A stretch of 7,442 bases of DNA from Oscillospiraceae bacterium (lineage in GTDB: Bacteria; Bacillota_A; Clostridia; Oscillospirales; Ruminococcaceae): positions 1-7,442 of the forward strand of contig JAFWUX010000037.1 in assembly GCA_017523995.1 (NCBI GenBank), in the 5' to 3' direction. The notes beneath the pieces were generated by a model, which saw only the letters and a program-made list of their open reading frames with translations, made no database searches and was not told where the DNA came from. A program made the translations under genes and the position numbers. Shown here one piece after another: positions 1-6,480 of the stretch. The stretch's first letter is position 1, and each line of letters begins with the position of its first letter.

Positions 1-67
1 ACAGGCGGAATATGCGGCGGCAATGAATTTTGAGACTGTATTTCACAAACCGAAAGGAGCAAAAACA

Positions 68-2104
68 ATGGAGATGCAGAGAGCAGCCAAACCGGAAAAG
101 CCCGCAACCCTCGGCAATACGCCTTATCAGGTGCTGTGCCGGTCACAGGTGCAGTATTTCAAGGGCTTGAAGCCGCGCCATGCGGAAAACATCGCAAAGC
201 AGCTTGATGCGGACGGCATCGCATTCAGCGGTGTGCGGAAAGATAACTCCGTCACGCTGACCGTCCGCAAGGTCGATGTGCCGCAGTATGAGGCGGCGGT
301 CGCAAAGGTCAAGGCAGGTTATTCACAGGCAAGAAAAGCCGTGCCGCAGCAAGCACAGCGATATTTCGATACGCCGCGCAAGCCGCAGCATCCGGCTTCT
401 GAAAAGAAGCCGCCGAAATCGCCGAAGGATGTGCCGATTGTGACAACTTCCTTTGTGGAGGCACGGCAGAATAACCGTCTGGACGAGCTGTGGGACAGCA
501 TCAATGCTTCAAAAGCCTGCCGGGATTTCATCGACAAACATCTGTATGATGCCTATGAAAAACGCGATCTGAAAGGCTTTGTGAAGCAGCTGGAGGAGCA
601 GTTCGGCATGGAGCGCACGATGTATACGCTCGCCGCAACGGTTCAGCTGAAAAGCGAAGACGGACGTTTCACGCCGGAAGTCAAAAAGGAAGCTGCGCGC
701 TTTTCCTTTGAAAGCGATCAGTTCCGTCTGAGATTTCTGACAGAACAGCACCCCGTCCGGCTGAATCATCTCTATGAGGTACTGATCGATCGCACAAAAG
801 AGCTTGCTCAGGCACAGGCGAAGCAGCCGGAATTACCGAAACTCTCGGACTATCTTTCCGGACAGTTTCTGCTGTCAACAGAGCGTGTGTCCGTCCGTGA
901 TGATTACCGCGGCATCCCTGAGACGAAATACTTTCATTCCTCGGTCAATGAGTATTTCGCGGACGGCATCGGCTGGCTCAATGAGGACGCCTATGACCGT
1001 GAGCAAAAGCTCTCCGGTGAGTCGCCCAATCAGTTTTACAGCAAGGTTTCCAAGATCAACGCCGACTGTATCAATCCGGACGGAGCAGTCAGCAAGATCG
1101 ACATGACGAGACAGGAGTATGAGCTGATGACCACGCATACCTACGCTCCGGAAAACCGTCAGGCACTCGCAATGGCAAAGGCTAAGCTCGCAGAGCTAAA
1201 AGAGGGCGCCGGAATCCGGCAGAAGCCGACGGAACAGTATGCCGTGCGGCAGAGTGCAGATCACCGTTATTCTGTGGTGACGATCAGCGCAGACGGGCTT
1301 GTCACGCCGGTCATTCCCGATCTGAAAACAGTTTCTGAAGCAAAGAAAGCATTGCTGGCGCTCTACGAACAGAGAAGCAAGACTGCGCGCTGTGAGCTGG
1401 TGCATCCACAGGTGCTGGATGAAAAATCTGCCGCGCTGTATACGGCGCAGGAGGAGCTGCCGCAGAAGGTCTACCGGATTCAGCTCAGCCGTGAAATGAA
1501 TACACCTGACACGCATTATGTGCAGGAGTACATCAAGAACAGCGATGATAGCTATAAGGTCGGAAAAGTTATGGCGCGCGGCGATTATTTTGCCTGCAAT
1601 ATGGAACTCGGCAGGCTGATTGCCCCGGAGCCGGAAAAGAAGCAGGATCGCTTCATAGAAGCAGTCATGACGGCATCACCGCCGACACCGCCGGCACCCG
1701 AAGTACAGGCAGAACAGGCGGCAGCGCCGACACCTCCCTCGCCTTCTGCGGATTTTGCGATCTATCAGCTGAAGGGCGGAGATGAAACACGCGATCTGCG
1801 GTTTGAACCCTATGACCGTCTGACGCAGCAGGGGCAAAAGCCGGATATGGCAAACTACGATCTGGTCTATGAGGGCAGCATGGCAGATGTGACAGACAAC
1901 CCCGACCTGCGGATTCAGCTTGAAGCGATCTTCCGCAAGTTCAATCTGGAACGCCCGGATGATTTCACCGGACACAGCCTGTCGGTCAGCGATGTGGTGG
2001 TTGTGAGAGATCAGGCGTTTTATGTGGATTCCTTCGGCTTTAAGCCGCTGCCGGACTTTCTGACACCGGCAATCGCTGCGCCTGAACTGACGGAGCAGCA
2101 ATAA
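68..2104 (+). CDS. YodL/DUF3849-type multidomain mobile-element accessory protein
   Basis: This encodes a soluble 678-residue protein with no signal peptide or membrane segment. From the chosen start, residues about 20-85 form a small mixed alpha/beta module. Residues about 128-215 resemble DUF3849 (a basic helical stretch, then an ERTMYTLAATVQLK-type motif and DGRF). A Pro/Ala-rich linker at about 537-562 precedes a YodL-like domain at about 563-665 (IYQLKGG, FEPYDRL, YDLVYEG, GHSLSVSDVVV, FYVDSFGF). Such domains are typical of large polyvalent proteins carried by integrative elements of gut Firmicutes; the biochemical role is not established and I do not assign one. The ATG at 68 is preferred because AAAGGAG at 53-59 lies 8 bases upstream. 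The frame is open back to base 2, so an ATG at 23 or an off-window start is possible. The stop abuts a truncated recombinase, so the native 3' neighbour may be lost. Family call fairly sure; function unknown. Confidence 0.85.
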   Translation: MEMQRAAKPEKPATLGNTPYQVLCRSQVQYFKGLKPRHAENIAKQLDADGIAFSGVRKDNSVTLTVRKVDVPQYEAAVAKVKAGYSQARKAVPQQAQRYFDTPRKPQHPASEKKPPKSPKDVPIVTTSFVEARQNNRLDELWDSINASKACRDFIDKHLYDAYEKRDLKGFVKQLEEQFGMERTMYTLAATVQLKSEDGRFTPEVKKEAARFSFESDQFRLRFLTEQHPVRLNHLYEVLIDRTKELAQAQAKQPELPKLSDYLSGQFLLSTERVSVRDDYRGIPETKYFHSSVNEYFADGIGWLNEDAYDREQKLSGESPNQFYSKVSKINADCINPDGAVSKIDMTRQEYELMTTHTYAPENRQALAMAKAKLAELKEGAGIRQKPTEQYAVRQSADHRYSVVTISADGLVTPVIPDLKTVSEAKKALLALYEQRSKTARCELVHPQVLDEKSAALYTAQEELPQKVYRIQLSREMNTPDTHYVQEYIKNSDDSYKVGKVMARGDYFACNMELGRLIAPEPEKKQDRFIEAVMTASPPTPPAPEVQAEQAAAPTPPSPSADFAIYQLKGGDETRDLRFEPYDRLTQQGQKPDMANYDLVYEGSMADVTDNPDLRIQLEAIFRKFNLERPDDFTGHSLSVSDVVVVRDQAFYVDSFGFKPLPDFLTPAIAAPELTEQQ

Positions 2105-2804
2105 GGTCGTCTGCGGCAAATGCGGTACACATTATTCCAAGACCGGCGGTAAGAATACGAATAATCCGATGCTGCATTGCTCCAACAGGGCGGTATACGG
2201 AACCGAGCACCGCATCAGCGCATACGGCAAACCGGTCGGCTGCGACAACATCTTCATGGTGGAGAACATTCTGAAAACCTGCGTCCGATATGTGCTGGCG
2301 TATGTCCGCGAGGAACGCGCGCAGATTGAAAAACAGTTGCTGGCTGATATCCGTGAGATTCAGAAGCACGCCAAGAAGGTCGATGCCGCACCGCTGAAAG
2401 CTAAGATTGAGAAGACCTATGCAAAAAAGCAGAATGCAGTAGATTTGATGCTGGAGGGCATCATCTCCAAAGAAGATTTGAAGCGGCAGGTTGAGCAGTA
2501 TGATGCTGAAATCCGGGAGCTGACTACGCAGATCGAAAACGGAAAGAATATGCGGAATACTCATGATCGGCAGCTCGATGCGATTCGTGAATACATCGCG
2601 CAGATCAAGGCGACCGAGGAAATGGACATTGACAGCACGGAGGTCTATGGCGAGGTTGTCCGGGAAATGGTTGTCTATGATGACTGCCGGCTCGATGTGT
2701 ATCTGCACTGTGTTCCGTTCGGATTCCGGCTGCATTACATCAAAGGGAAAAAGCCGTTTGGAAAGATGCAGATCATCACCGTTGATGAATGCACGACCAT
2801 TTAA
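2103..2804 (+). pseudogene. Large serine recombinase, 3' remnant (zinc ribbon and coiled coil only)
   Basis: The frame encodes about 233 residues of the C-terminal half of a large serine recombinase. It opens with KVVCGKCGTHYSK, a recombinase zinc beta-ribbon CxxC pair, followed by the second half of the site (LHCSNR and, further on, GCDN). A long charged coiled-coil region with an IISKEDLKRQVEQYDAEI-type segment follows, and it ends in a basic/aromatic tail. The N-terminal catalytic serine domain and the recombinase domain, about 300 residues in intact relatives, are absent. The frame has a stop at 2088-2090, and the similarity begins at the stop codon of the upstream gene. No ribosome binding site precedes the first internal ATG at 2169, so this is very probably not expressed as a functional protein. 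In intact elements this enzyme integrates and excises the element through att sites close to its gene. A terminator follows at 2811. The remnant call is secure; the cause of the loss is inferred. Confidence 0.85.
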
Positions 2805-2810
2805 CAGCAA

Positions 2811-2853
2811 ATGCCCGTTCGAGGTGAACGGGCATATAATTAGGTTTCTTTTT
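2811..2853 (+). terminator. Rho-independent terminator after the serine recombinase remnant
   Basis: A perfect 10-bp stem (ATGCCCGTTC with GAACGGGCAT, 2811-2820 and 2826-2835) has a 5-base loop. It is followed by an A/T-rich stretch containing TTTCTTTTT at 2845-2853. It lies 6 bases after the recombinase stop. It marks the native 3' end of that gene and so places the end of the recombinase-bearing segment close to 2853. Confidence 0.75.
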
Positions 2854-2855
2854 GG

Positions 2856-3707
2856 TGCGTAGATATGGCGCAGCTGGTGAAATGTGAGGTTGTATCCGTT
2901 CGCCTTCGCCAGTTTTTTCAGGCTTTTCGTGATAAATCGGTAGGTTTGCGGAACAATGAAGTCTTCGGTGCTGCTGTGCGGAACTGCATTGATCAGCGAT
3001 TGAATATAAGCCGGAACCACAAGCCGACGAGTGGAATTGAAGGTCTTGTTCACATCGCGCACAATATCCTGCCCGCCGAGATACAGCTTGCTGCGCTGAA
3101 TCGTCAGTACGCCGTCCTTGATGTCGCCGAACTGCAAGCCGCGAACCTCGCTCATACGAAGCGAAAGCCACATGGCCAGCAGGCACGGCAGTTCGATCTC
3201 TGTACCGCGAATCATGTGAATGACCTGTTCGGCGGTCGGCAGTTCTTTGATGTTCGGAACTTTCGGCGGCAGCGTGACATTGAAATCCGGACGGACGCCG
3301 TACATCTTCAATGCTGCTACGATCAGATTCTTTGCTTCAGCAATCGACTTCCGGCTCATGGTCACCGCATCCTCATTGACCGCTCTCTGCAATGTGAAGC
3401 TGTCCAGTTCATGGATGTCAATATCCATGATGCTCTGGAGCCGCTTCTTGAGAATGCTCTCATAGCCGTAGACTGTAGACGGCGACAACACATTCTTCTT
3501 GCTGTCGATGTAGCCGCGAACGGCTTGTGCAACGGTGAATTTGCTCCGCGCCGTCTGCACGGTTTCAAGGAATTCAGCAGCCAGCATCTCCGCCTGCCAT
3601 CTGGTCGGCGCAGTGATCGACTTCTTCATCTTCTTTCCGTCAGCGTTCGTGCCGAGGAATACCTGCACCCTCCAGTTGCCGGAGGGCATTTGTTTTGCAT
3701 TTGCCAT
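2856..3707 (-). pseudogene. Tyrosine recombinase/integrase, truncated inside the catalytic domain
   Basis: About 284 residues of a phage/ICE-type tyrosine integrase. Residues 1-50 resemble an arm-DNA-binding domain (PSGNWRVQVFLG, then a basic strand and TAPTRWQAE). Residues about 55-135 are the SAM-like core-binding domain. Residues about 155 onward are the catalytic domain, with Arg I in SLRMSEVRGL (R184), a beta-hairpin Lys in QRSKLY (K207) and the HxxR box in FHQLRH (H277, R280). Similarity ends after HIYA. The late His/Trp and nucleophilic Tyr, normally some 60-90 residues further on, are missing, so it cannot cleave DNA. The frame happens to stay open to 2040 on the antisense of the neighbouring recombinase, giving an artificial 555-residue ORF. 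The start is supported by AAAAGGAG (3714-3721) 6 bases upstream and a promoter at 3752-3780. Confidence 0.88.
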
Positions 3708-3727
3708 AGTATACTCCTTTTCTCAAG

Positions 3728-3763
3728 GCATACACCATAGCCCTCGCTATCAGTATACACCAT
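3728..3763. promoter_or_regulatory. Candidate operator repeats over the integrase promoter
   Basis: ATACACCAT occurs twice, at 3730-3738 and 3755-3763, 25 bases apart, covering the -10 region and the early transcript of the integrase promoter. Between them ATAGC and GCTAT (3737-3741, 3746-3750) form a small dyad. Read on the minus strand the repeats contain GTGTA, the core shared with most motifs of the upstream array. One protein may therefore bind both; that is inference. Confidence 0.4.
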
Positions 3764-3780
3764 TTTCCTGAAAAAGTAAA
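3752..3780 (-). promoter_or_regulatory. Sigma-A promoter of the integrase gene
   Basis: On the minus strand, TTTACT (-35, 3775-3780) and TATACT (-10, 3752-3757) are separated by exactly 17 bases. The predicted start is about 38 bases upstream of the integrase ATG, which has a good ribosome binding site. Five of six -10 bases and four of six -35 bases match consensus. Confidence 0.65.
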
Positions 3781-3811
3781 GTATAATATAAGATGATTAC
3801 AACCACATCCT

Positions 3812-3940
3812 GCGTGTAGGCGTGTATAATCGTTTGTATCGCAAAATTGCGCGTGTGAAAAAGCGTGTTGTTTAGCGTGTCATACACGATTTTCTACACG
3901 CCGGATATGTTTCATTCAAGCCGTTTACACGCTTACACGC
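3812..3940. repeat. Mirror-symmetric array of nine GCGTGT-type motifs
   Basis: GCGTGT occurs on the plus strand at 3812, 3820, 3851, 3863 and 3875. The inverse (ACACGC, once ACACGA) occurs at 3884, 3896, 3927 and 3935. Start-to-start intervals are 8, 31, 12, 12, 9, 12, 31 and 8. Eight motifs pair as exact mirror positions about base 3876, and the ninth lies on the axis. The outer tandem pairs are near-identical inverted copies (GCGTGTAGGCGTGTA against GCGTGTAAGCGTGTA). The array lies about 100 bases upstream of the integrase start. Possible roles are integrase arm-type or excisionase sites, an operator cluster, or an iteron-like replication or partition site. The sequence does not decide between them. 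Confidence 0.85.
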
Positions 3941-3985
3941 GAAAGAGATACGATCCCTTTTATTCGTGCTGTTTATTCAAGAGTG

Positions 3986-4605
3986 CAAGGATGCAAAAAA
4001 TCTTTGTCTTTGCATTCTTGCATCCTTGACCGCTGCTTTTCCCTCCTTACCGCCGTCCACGTTCCTCATATCGTAATCATTTGTCTGTCTGAATCGGTAT
4101 CACCTCATCAAAAGAATCGCAGAAAGGGTTCGGGAATTCTCCCGACTGCGGAGCAGGGAGCATGACAGAGTAAAAATGATTTTTCGGAAACTGTCATGTG
4201 CCTGCCGTCAAGGTTGCAGACTTTGCCCATGAAATGAAACGAATGTGAAATGCTCCTGTTTTGAAAACCCGAATCGGGTTGTCGAAACGGATAATGGGTA
4301 GCACCTATCTGTTGGGGCACTTTTTGAGCGCTTTCACACAGTTTTCACATCGTTCTTTGCGATATGAGCTGTTGTCTGTGTGATACTTCTCGAATATTTT
4401 GAAACGGTTTTTGAAATGCACTCCGATGAACCGCAAAGTATTTTTTATCATAGTTCATCACTGTGTTATAAACGGGTGTGATTATTTCGGCTGGTCAAGT
4501 AACGCTTGGAAGAATGCGTCCAGAGCATAACCGATTCTTTTTATCACGGAAATGAAACAGCTGCTGAACTCAAATGATGCTTTTATACTACGGAACAGAT
4601 GTTCT
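3986..4605 (-). ncRNA. Candidate long structured non-coding RNA (about 620 nt)
   Basis: The stretch starts at a perfect-consensus minus-strand promoter and contains a series of nested inverted repeats. Nested 4-5 bp helices pair 4478-4505 with 4516-4547 (GTGAT, TCGG, CTGG, ACGC and complements). GATGAAC/GTTCATC pairs 4425-4431 with 4453-4459, plus CAC/GTG beyond a 3x3 loop. An 8-bp TCACACAG/CTGTGTGA stem (4334-4341, 4376-4383) encloses a 7-bp stem (4346-4352, 4360-4366). Further stems are AACCCG/CGGGTT (4266-4280), CATGACAG/CTGTCATG (4161-4168, 4191-4198), CGCAG and TCGGGA helices (4118-4150) and CAAGGATGCAA/TTGCATCCTTG (3986-3996, 4018-4028). One pair in the 4346-4366 stem is G-U in minus-strand RNA but C-A in plus-strand RNA, favouring minus. 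No ORF here has a credible ribosome binding site. Large ornate RNAs of similar size (for example ROOL) are known from rumen Firmicutes and their phages; I cannot confirm the class. The 3' end is uncertain. Confidence 0.55.
4593..4604. promoter_or_regulatory. GAAC-N4-GTTC dyad at the RNA start (LexA-box-like)
   Basis: GAACAGATGTTC covers about +1 to +12 of the leftward promoter. It has the GAAC-N4-GTTC core of the Gram-positive LexA (DinR) box, and 12 of 14 positions fit CGAACRNRYGTTYC, with only the two outer bases differing. Binding there would block transcription. The same dyad could instead be a 4-bp hairpin at the RNA 5' end, so the operator reading is tentative. Confidence 0.4.
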
Positions 4606-4611
4606 TTCTGC

Positions 4612-4640
4612 ATTATAGCAAACATTAGTTTCGATGTCAA
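4612..4640 (-). promoter_or_regulatory. Perfect-consensus sigma-A promoter reading leftward
   Basis: On the minus strand TTGACA (4635-4640) and TATAAT (4612-4617) are separated by exactly 17 bases, so all 12 consensus positions and the spacing match. The predicted start is an A near 4605. No protein gene begins downstream with a ribosome binding site; the next clear gene is the integrase about 900 bases on, which has its own promoter. A very strong promoter without a gene supports the non-coding RNA reading. Confidence 0.8.
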
Positions 4641-5061
4641 GGGGCTAAAAACACGATGCGCAGAATTTTACACATTGCCTTTATGACCATGATTTGCCTG
4701 AATTGCGTGAAAACGCACTGTGATCGTTTTGTGAACATCGTTCCATTCTTTGAAGCGCTCTGAAAAAGAAAGCAACGGTTAGCCCTATCTACTTGTGTAA
4801 TGATTATTGCTTCACTGTTCTCTTTTTATTCAGTCAGTAACGGATCAACAAACAAACTGCCGCTTACAGAAACCTACCGATACATTCCCCAATATCCGTA
4901 TTGCACGCCCGTTTCCGGCCGGGCAATACAGACTTGGGCGCTCCGCTGCATCCCTGGGCGTTTCCAAACCCCTTGACACATATCGCATAAACAGAAGCAG
5001 CCGCCGGCATTTTTGCACACCGGCGGCTGTTCTGATTTATTTGTCATGAAGAATCTGTGTA
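4641..5061. other. Intergenic stretch without a supported gene
   Basis: No ORF here has a ribosome binding site and protein-like composition. Visible structures are TGCGT-GAAA-ACGCA (4704-4717), a 5-bp stem with a GNRA-type tetraloop, and a bulged hairpin at 4898-4929 (GTATT and GCCCG with CGGGC and AATAC). The operon terminator at 4998-5029 is listed separately. The hairpin at 4898-4929 has no T-tract, and its role is unclear. Confidence 0.5.
4998..5029 (-). terminator. Terminator hairpin of the dockerin operon
   Basis: A perfect 10-bp GC-rich stem, CAGCCGCCGG with CCGGCGGCTG (4998-5007, 5020-5029), has a 12-base loop. It begins about 33 bases beyond the stop of the dockerin gene. The tract after it on the minus strand is only moderately T-rich. 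Plus-strand T-rich sequence on the other side (5030-5043) means it may work in both directions. Confidence 0.7.
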
Positions 5062-6480
5062 TCAATCGAGCTTTGCGATTTTGCGGAGGATTGCGGTCAC
5101 ATCATCAAGATCAATATTGCCGCTGCCATTCACATCAGCGTTTTGCTTGCCCTGTTCGGTGATGACAGCTGTGCTGTCCTCTGTGCAGAATCGGGCAAGG
5201 AGAACCGCATCCGAGACATCAATCGTATAATCAAGGTTGACATCACCGAGTTCCGGCGGCGATGTTACCCATTTGCTCGGCATTTCGATCCAGATGCCAA
5301 AATCAACACCTGCGTATTTATCAAGGTAAGCTGCCATGTGCGCAGCCTTGATTATATCCGGATTTGTTCCTGCCTGTTCAGGATCTCTCGGATAGAAGTC
5401 ATCATCAAGACGAAGAAGATATCCGGCATAATAATCCCCTCCGGTATCATAAAGGGGACCGTTGAAACCGCTTTCATCTCCTGCATTGACCTCACAGATG
5501 CCCAGTCCGAGTGCTTCTGTGACCATATTCTGCGGCGGCGGATTCCACTGTTTCTCTATAATATCGAGCGGACTGTAGTCACGCGTGGCTCTATAGCTGC
5601 TGCCGACGCGCTTTGCAAGAGTGCCGAGCGAACGGTTCGGTAATGACAGGAATACTGTCGCATTTCCGGCGTCAAGCGGAATGCTGTATTTTTTTGCAGC
5701 AGCTTCGATTTCATCCTCCGTAATTGCATCATAGTTTGCCTGCTCCGCAAGGAAATCAACATCAAACTGATCGCCGAAGCCGACTGCTTCCCCGTGTTCA
5801 GATACCGGCTGATAACCGTATTCCTGATACAGCTCCAGATAGATCGGAGAGAACACTGCGGACGGCTCTACGGCAGGTTCGTCAACACAGTTCAGTTTCA
5901 TCGTCAGCAGATCACCGATACCGGTTTCAGTCATTATATTCGGATAGTGCGCTGCAATCCATGTCTCGATATTGGTCTGCATTTCGGGATCATCCTCACA
6001 GCGGTAGCCCAGCACATTTGCTCCGTTGACATTGCCGAAATCAGAATAATACCGGAAACTGACAATGTCAGGATATGTCCGGCGCAGCTTTGCATAAAAC
6101 TGCGATATTTTCCTGTATACTCCGCCAGGTTCAGTTTCTCTGCCCTCTATGGAATAGTAGCAGACCGGAGTCTCGGGCGTTCCGTCCAGCTTCGTGTCCT
6201 TATCTCCTCTTTGAATGGTTGCATACGGAAGTTCTGCTCTAATCCATTCATCCAAAGCATCGGCTTTGTCATTTGGCACCTTTACGGCAAAAACCGCACC
6301 GGCAGTGTCACGGCTTTCCACCCAGATTGCGCCACTGTCGCTGAGATAAAGGCTGCTTTCGCCGATTCTGGTAAAAGCTCCAAGCTGCGAACGGACTGCG
6401 GCAGCCGGCACGGCAGTCAGCATTCCGGCAGCGGTAAGAATGCCGGTCAATGCGGCAAACAGTTTTCGGATTGTTTTCAT
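5062..6480 (-). CDS. Secreted dockerin type I protein with an unrecognised central module
   Basis: This is a 472-residue exported protein. Residues 1-28 are a Sec signal peptide: a basic start (MKTIRK), a hydrophobic core and cleavage near VPAAA. Residues 411-472 are a type I dockerin with two calcium-loop repeats, D413-V-N-L-D-Y-T-I-D-V-S-D424 and D449-V-N-G-S-G-N-I-D-L-D-D460, each followed by a hydrophobic helix. A dockerin binds a cohesin on a scaffoldin or cell-surface anchor, so the protein probably joins a cellulosome-type complex outside the cell. Residues about 29-405 match no glycosidase, esterase or protease motif that I recognise. The region is acidic and aromatic-rich with a few Cys. 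It is the last gene of an operon: its ATG overlaps the upstream stop as ATGA, and AAAGGAGG precedes it by about 7 bases. A terminator follows. The dockerin call is firm; the activity is unknown. Confidence 0.92.
   Translation of the reverse strand: MKTIRKLFAALTGILTAAGMLTAVPAAAVRSQLGAFTRIGESSLYLSDSGAIWVESRDTAGAVFAVKVPNDKADALDEWIRAELPYATIQRGDKDTKLDGTPETPVCYYSIEGRETEPGGVYRKISQFYAKLRRTYPDIVSFRYYSDFGNVNGANVLGYRCEDDPEMQTNIETWIAAHYPNIMTETGIGDLLTMKLNCVDEPAVEPSAVFSPIYLELYQEYGYQPVSEHGEAVGFGDQFDVDFLAEQANYDAITEDEIEAAAKKYSIPLDAGNATVFLSLPNRSLGTLAKRVGSSYRATRDYSPLDIIEKQWNPPPQNMVTEALGLGICEVNAGDESGFNGPLYDTGGDYYAGYLLRLDDDFYPRDPEQAGTNPDIIKAAHMAAYLDKYAGVDFGIWIEMPSKWVTSPPELGDVNLDYTIDVSDAVLLARFCTEDSTAVITEQGKQNADVNGSGNIDLDDVTAILRKIAKLD

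Noticed and set aside
2865..3740. Plus-strand open frame of 291 residues
   Set aside because: Antisense shadow of the integrase; no ribosome binding site and no recognisable domain.
3812..3940. CRISPR array
   Set aside because: The repeats are 6-8 bases in both orientations with short uneven spacers; no cas genes.
4118..4150. GGTTCGGGAATTCTCCC resembling a tRNA T-arm
   Set aside because: The loop is ATTC rather than a 7-base T-loop, and no acceptor, D or anticodon arms surround it. It fits the RNA helix set better.
4305..4451. Minus-strand ORF of 48 residues starting MIKNTLRF, with three Cys and many Lys/Arg
   Set aside because: No ribosome binding site precedes the ATG, and the ORF lies over strong RNA helices (4334-4383, 4425-4459) that explain the sequence better. 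Kept only as a possibility if homologues show codon-biased conservation.
4482..4613. Minus-strand ORF of 43 residues starting MQKEHLF
   Set aside because: Its ATG overlaps the -10 box (TATAATG), so it would lie upstream of the transcript start. No ribosome binding site is present, and nested helices cover its 3' half.
4733..4743. GAACATCGTTC, a second LexA-box-like dyad
   Set aside because: The half-sites are 3 bases apart, not 4, and no promoter is close.
4974..4996. TTGACA at 4974 as a plus-strand promoter
   Set aside because: No acceptable -10 at 16-18 bases, and no gene downstream on that strand.
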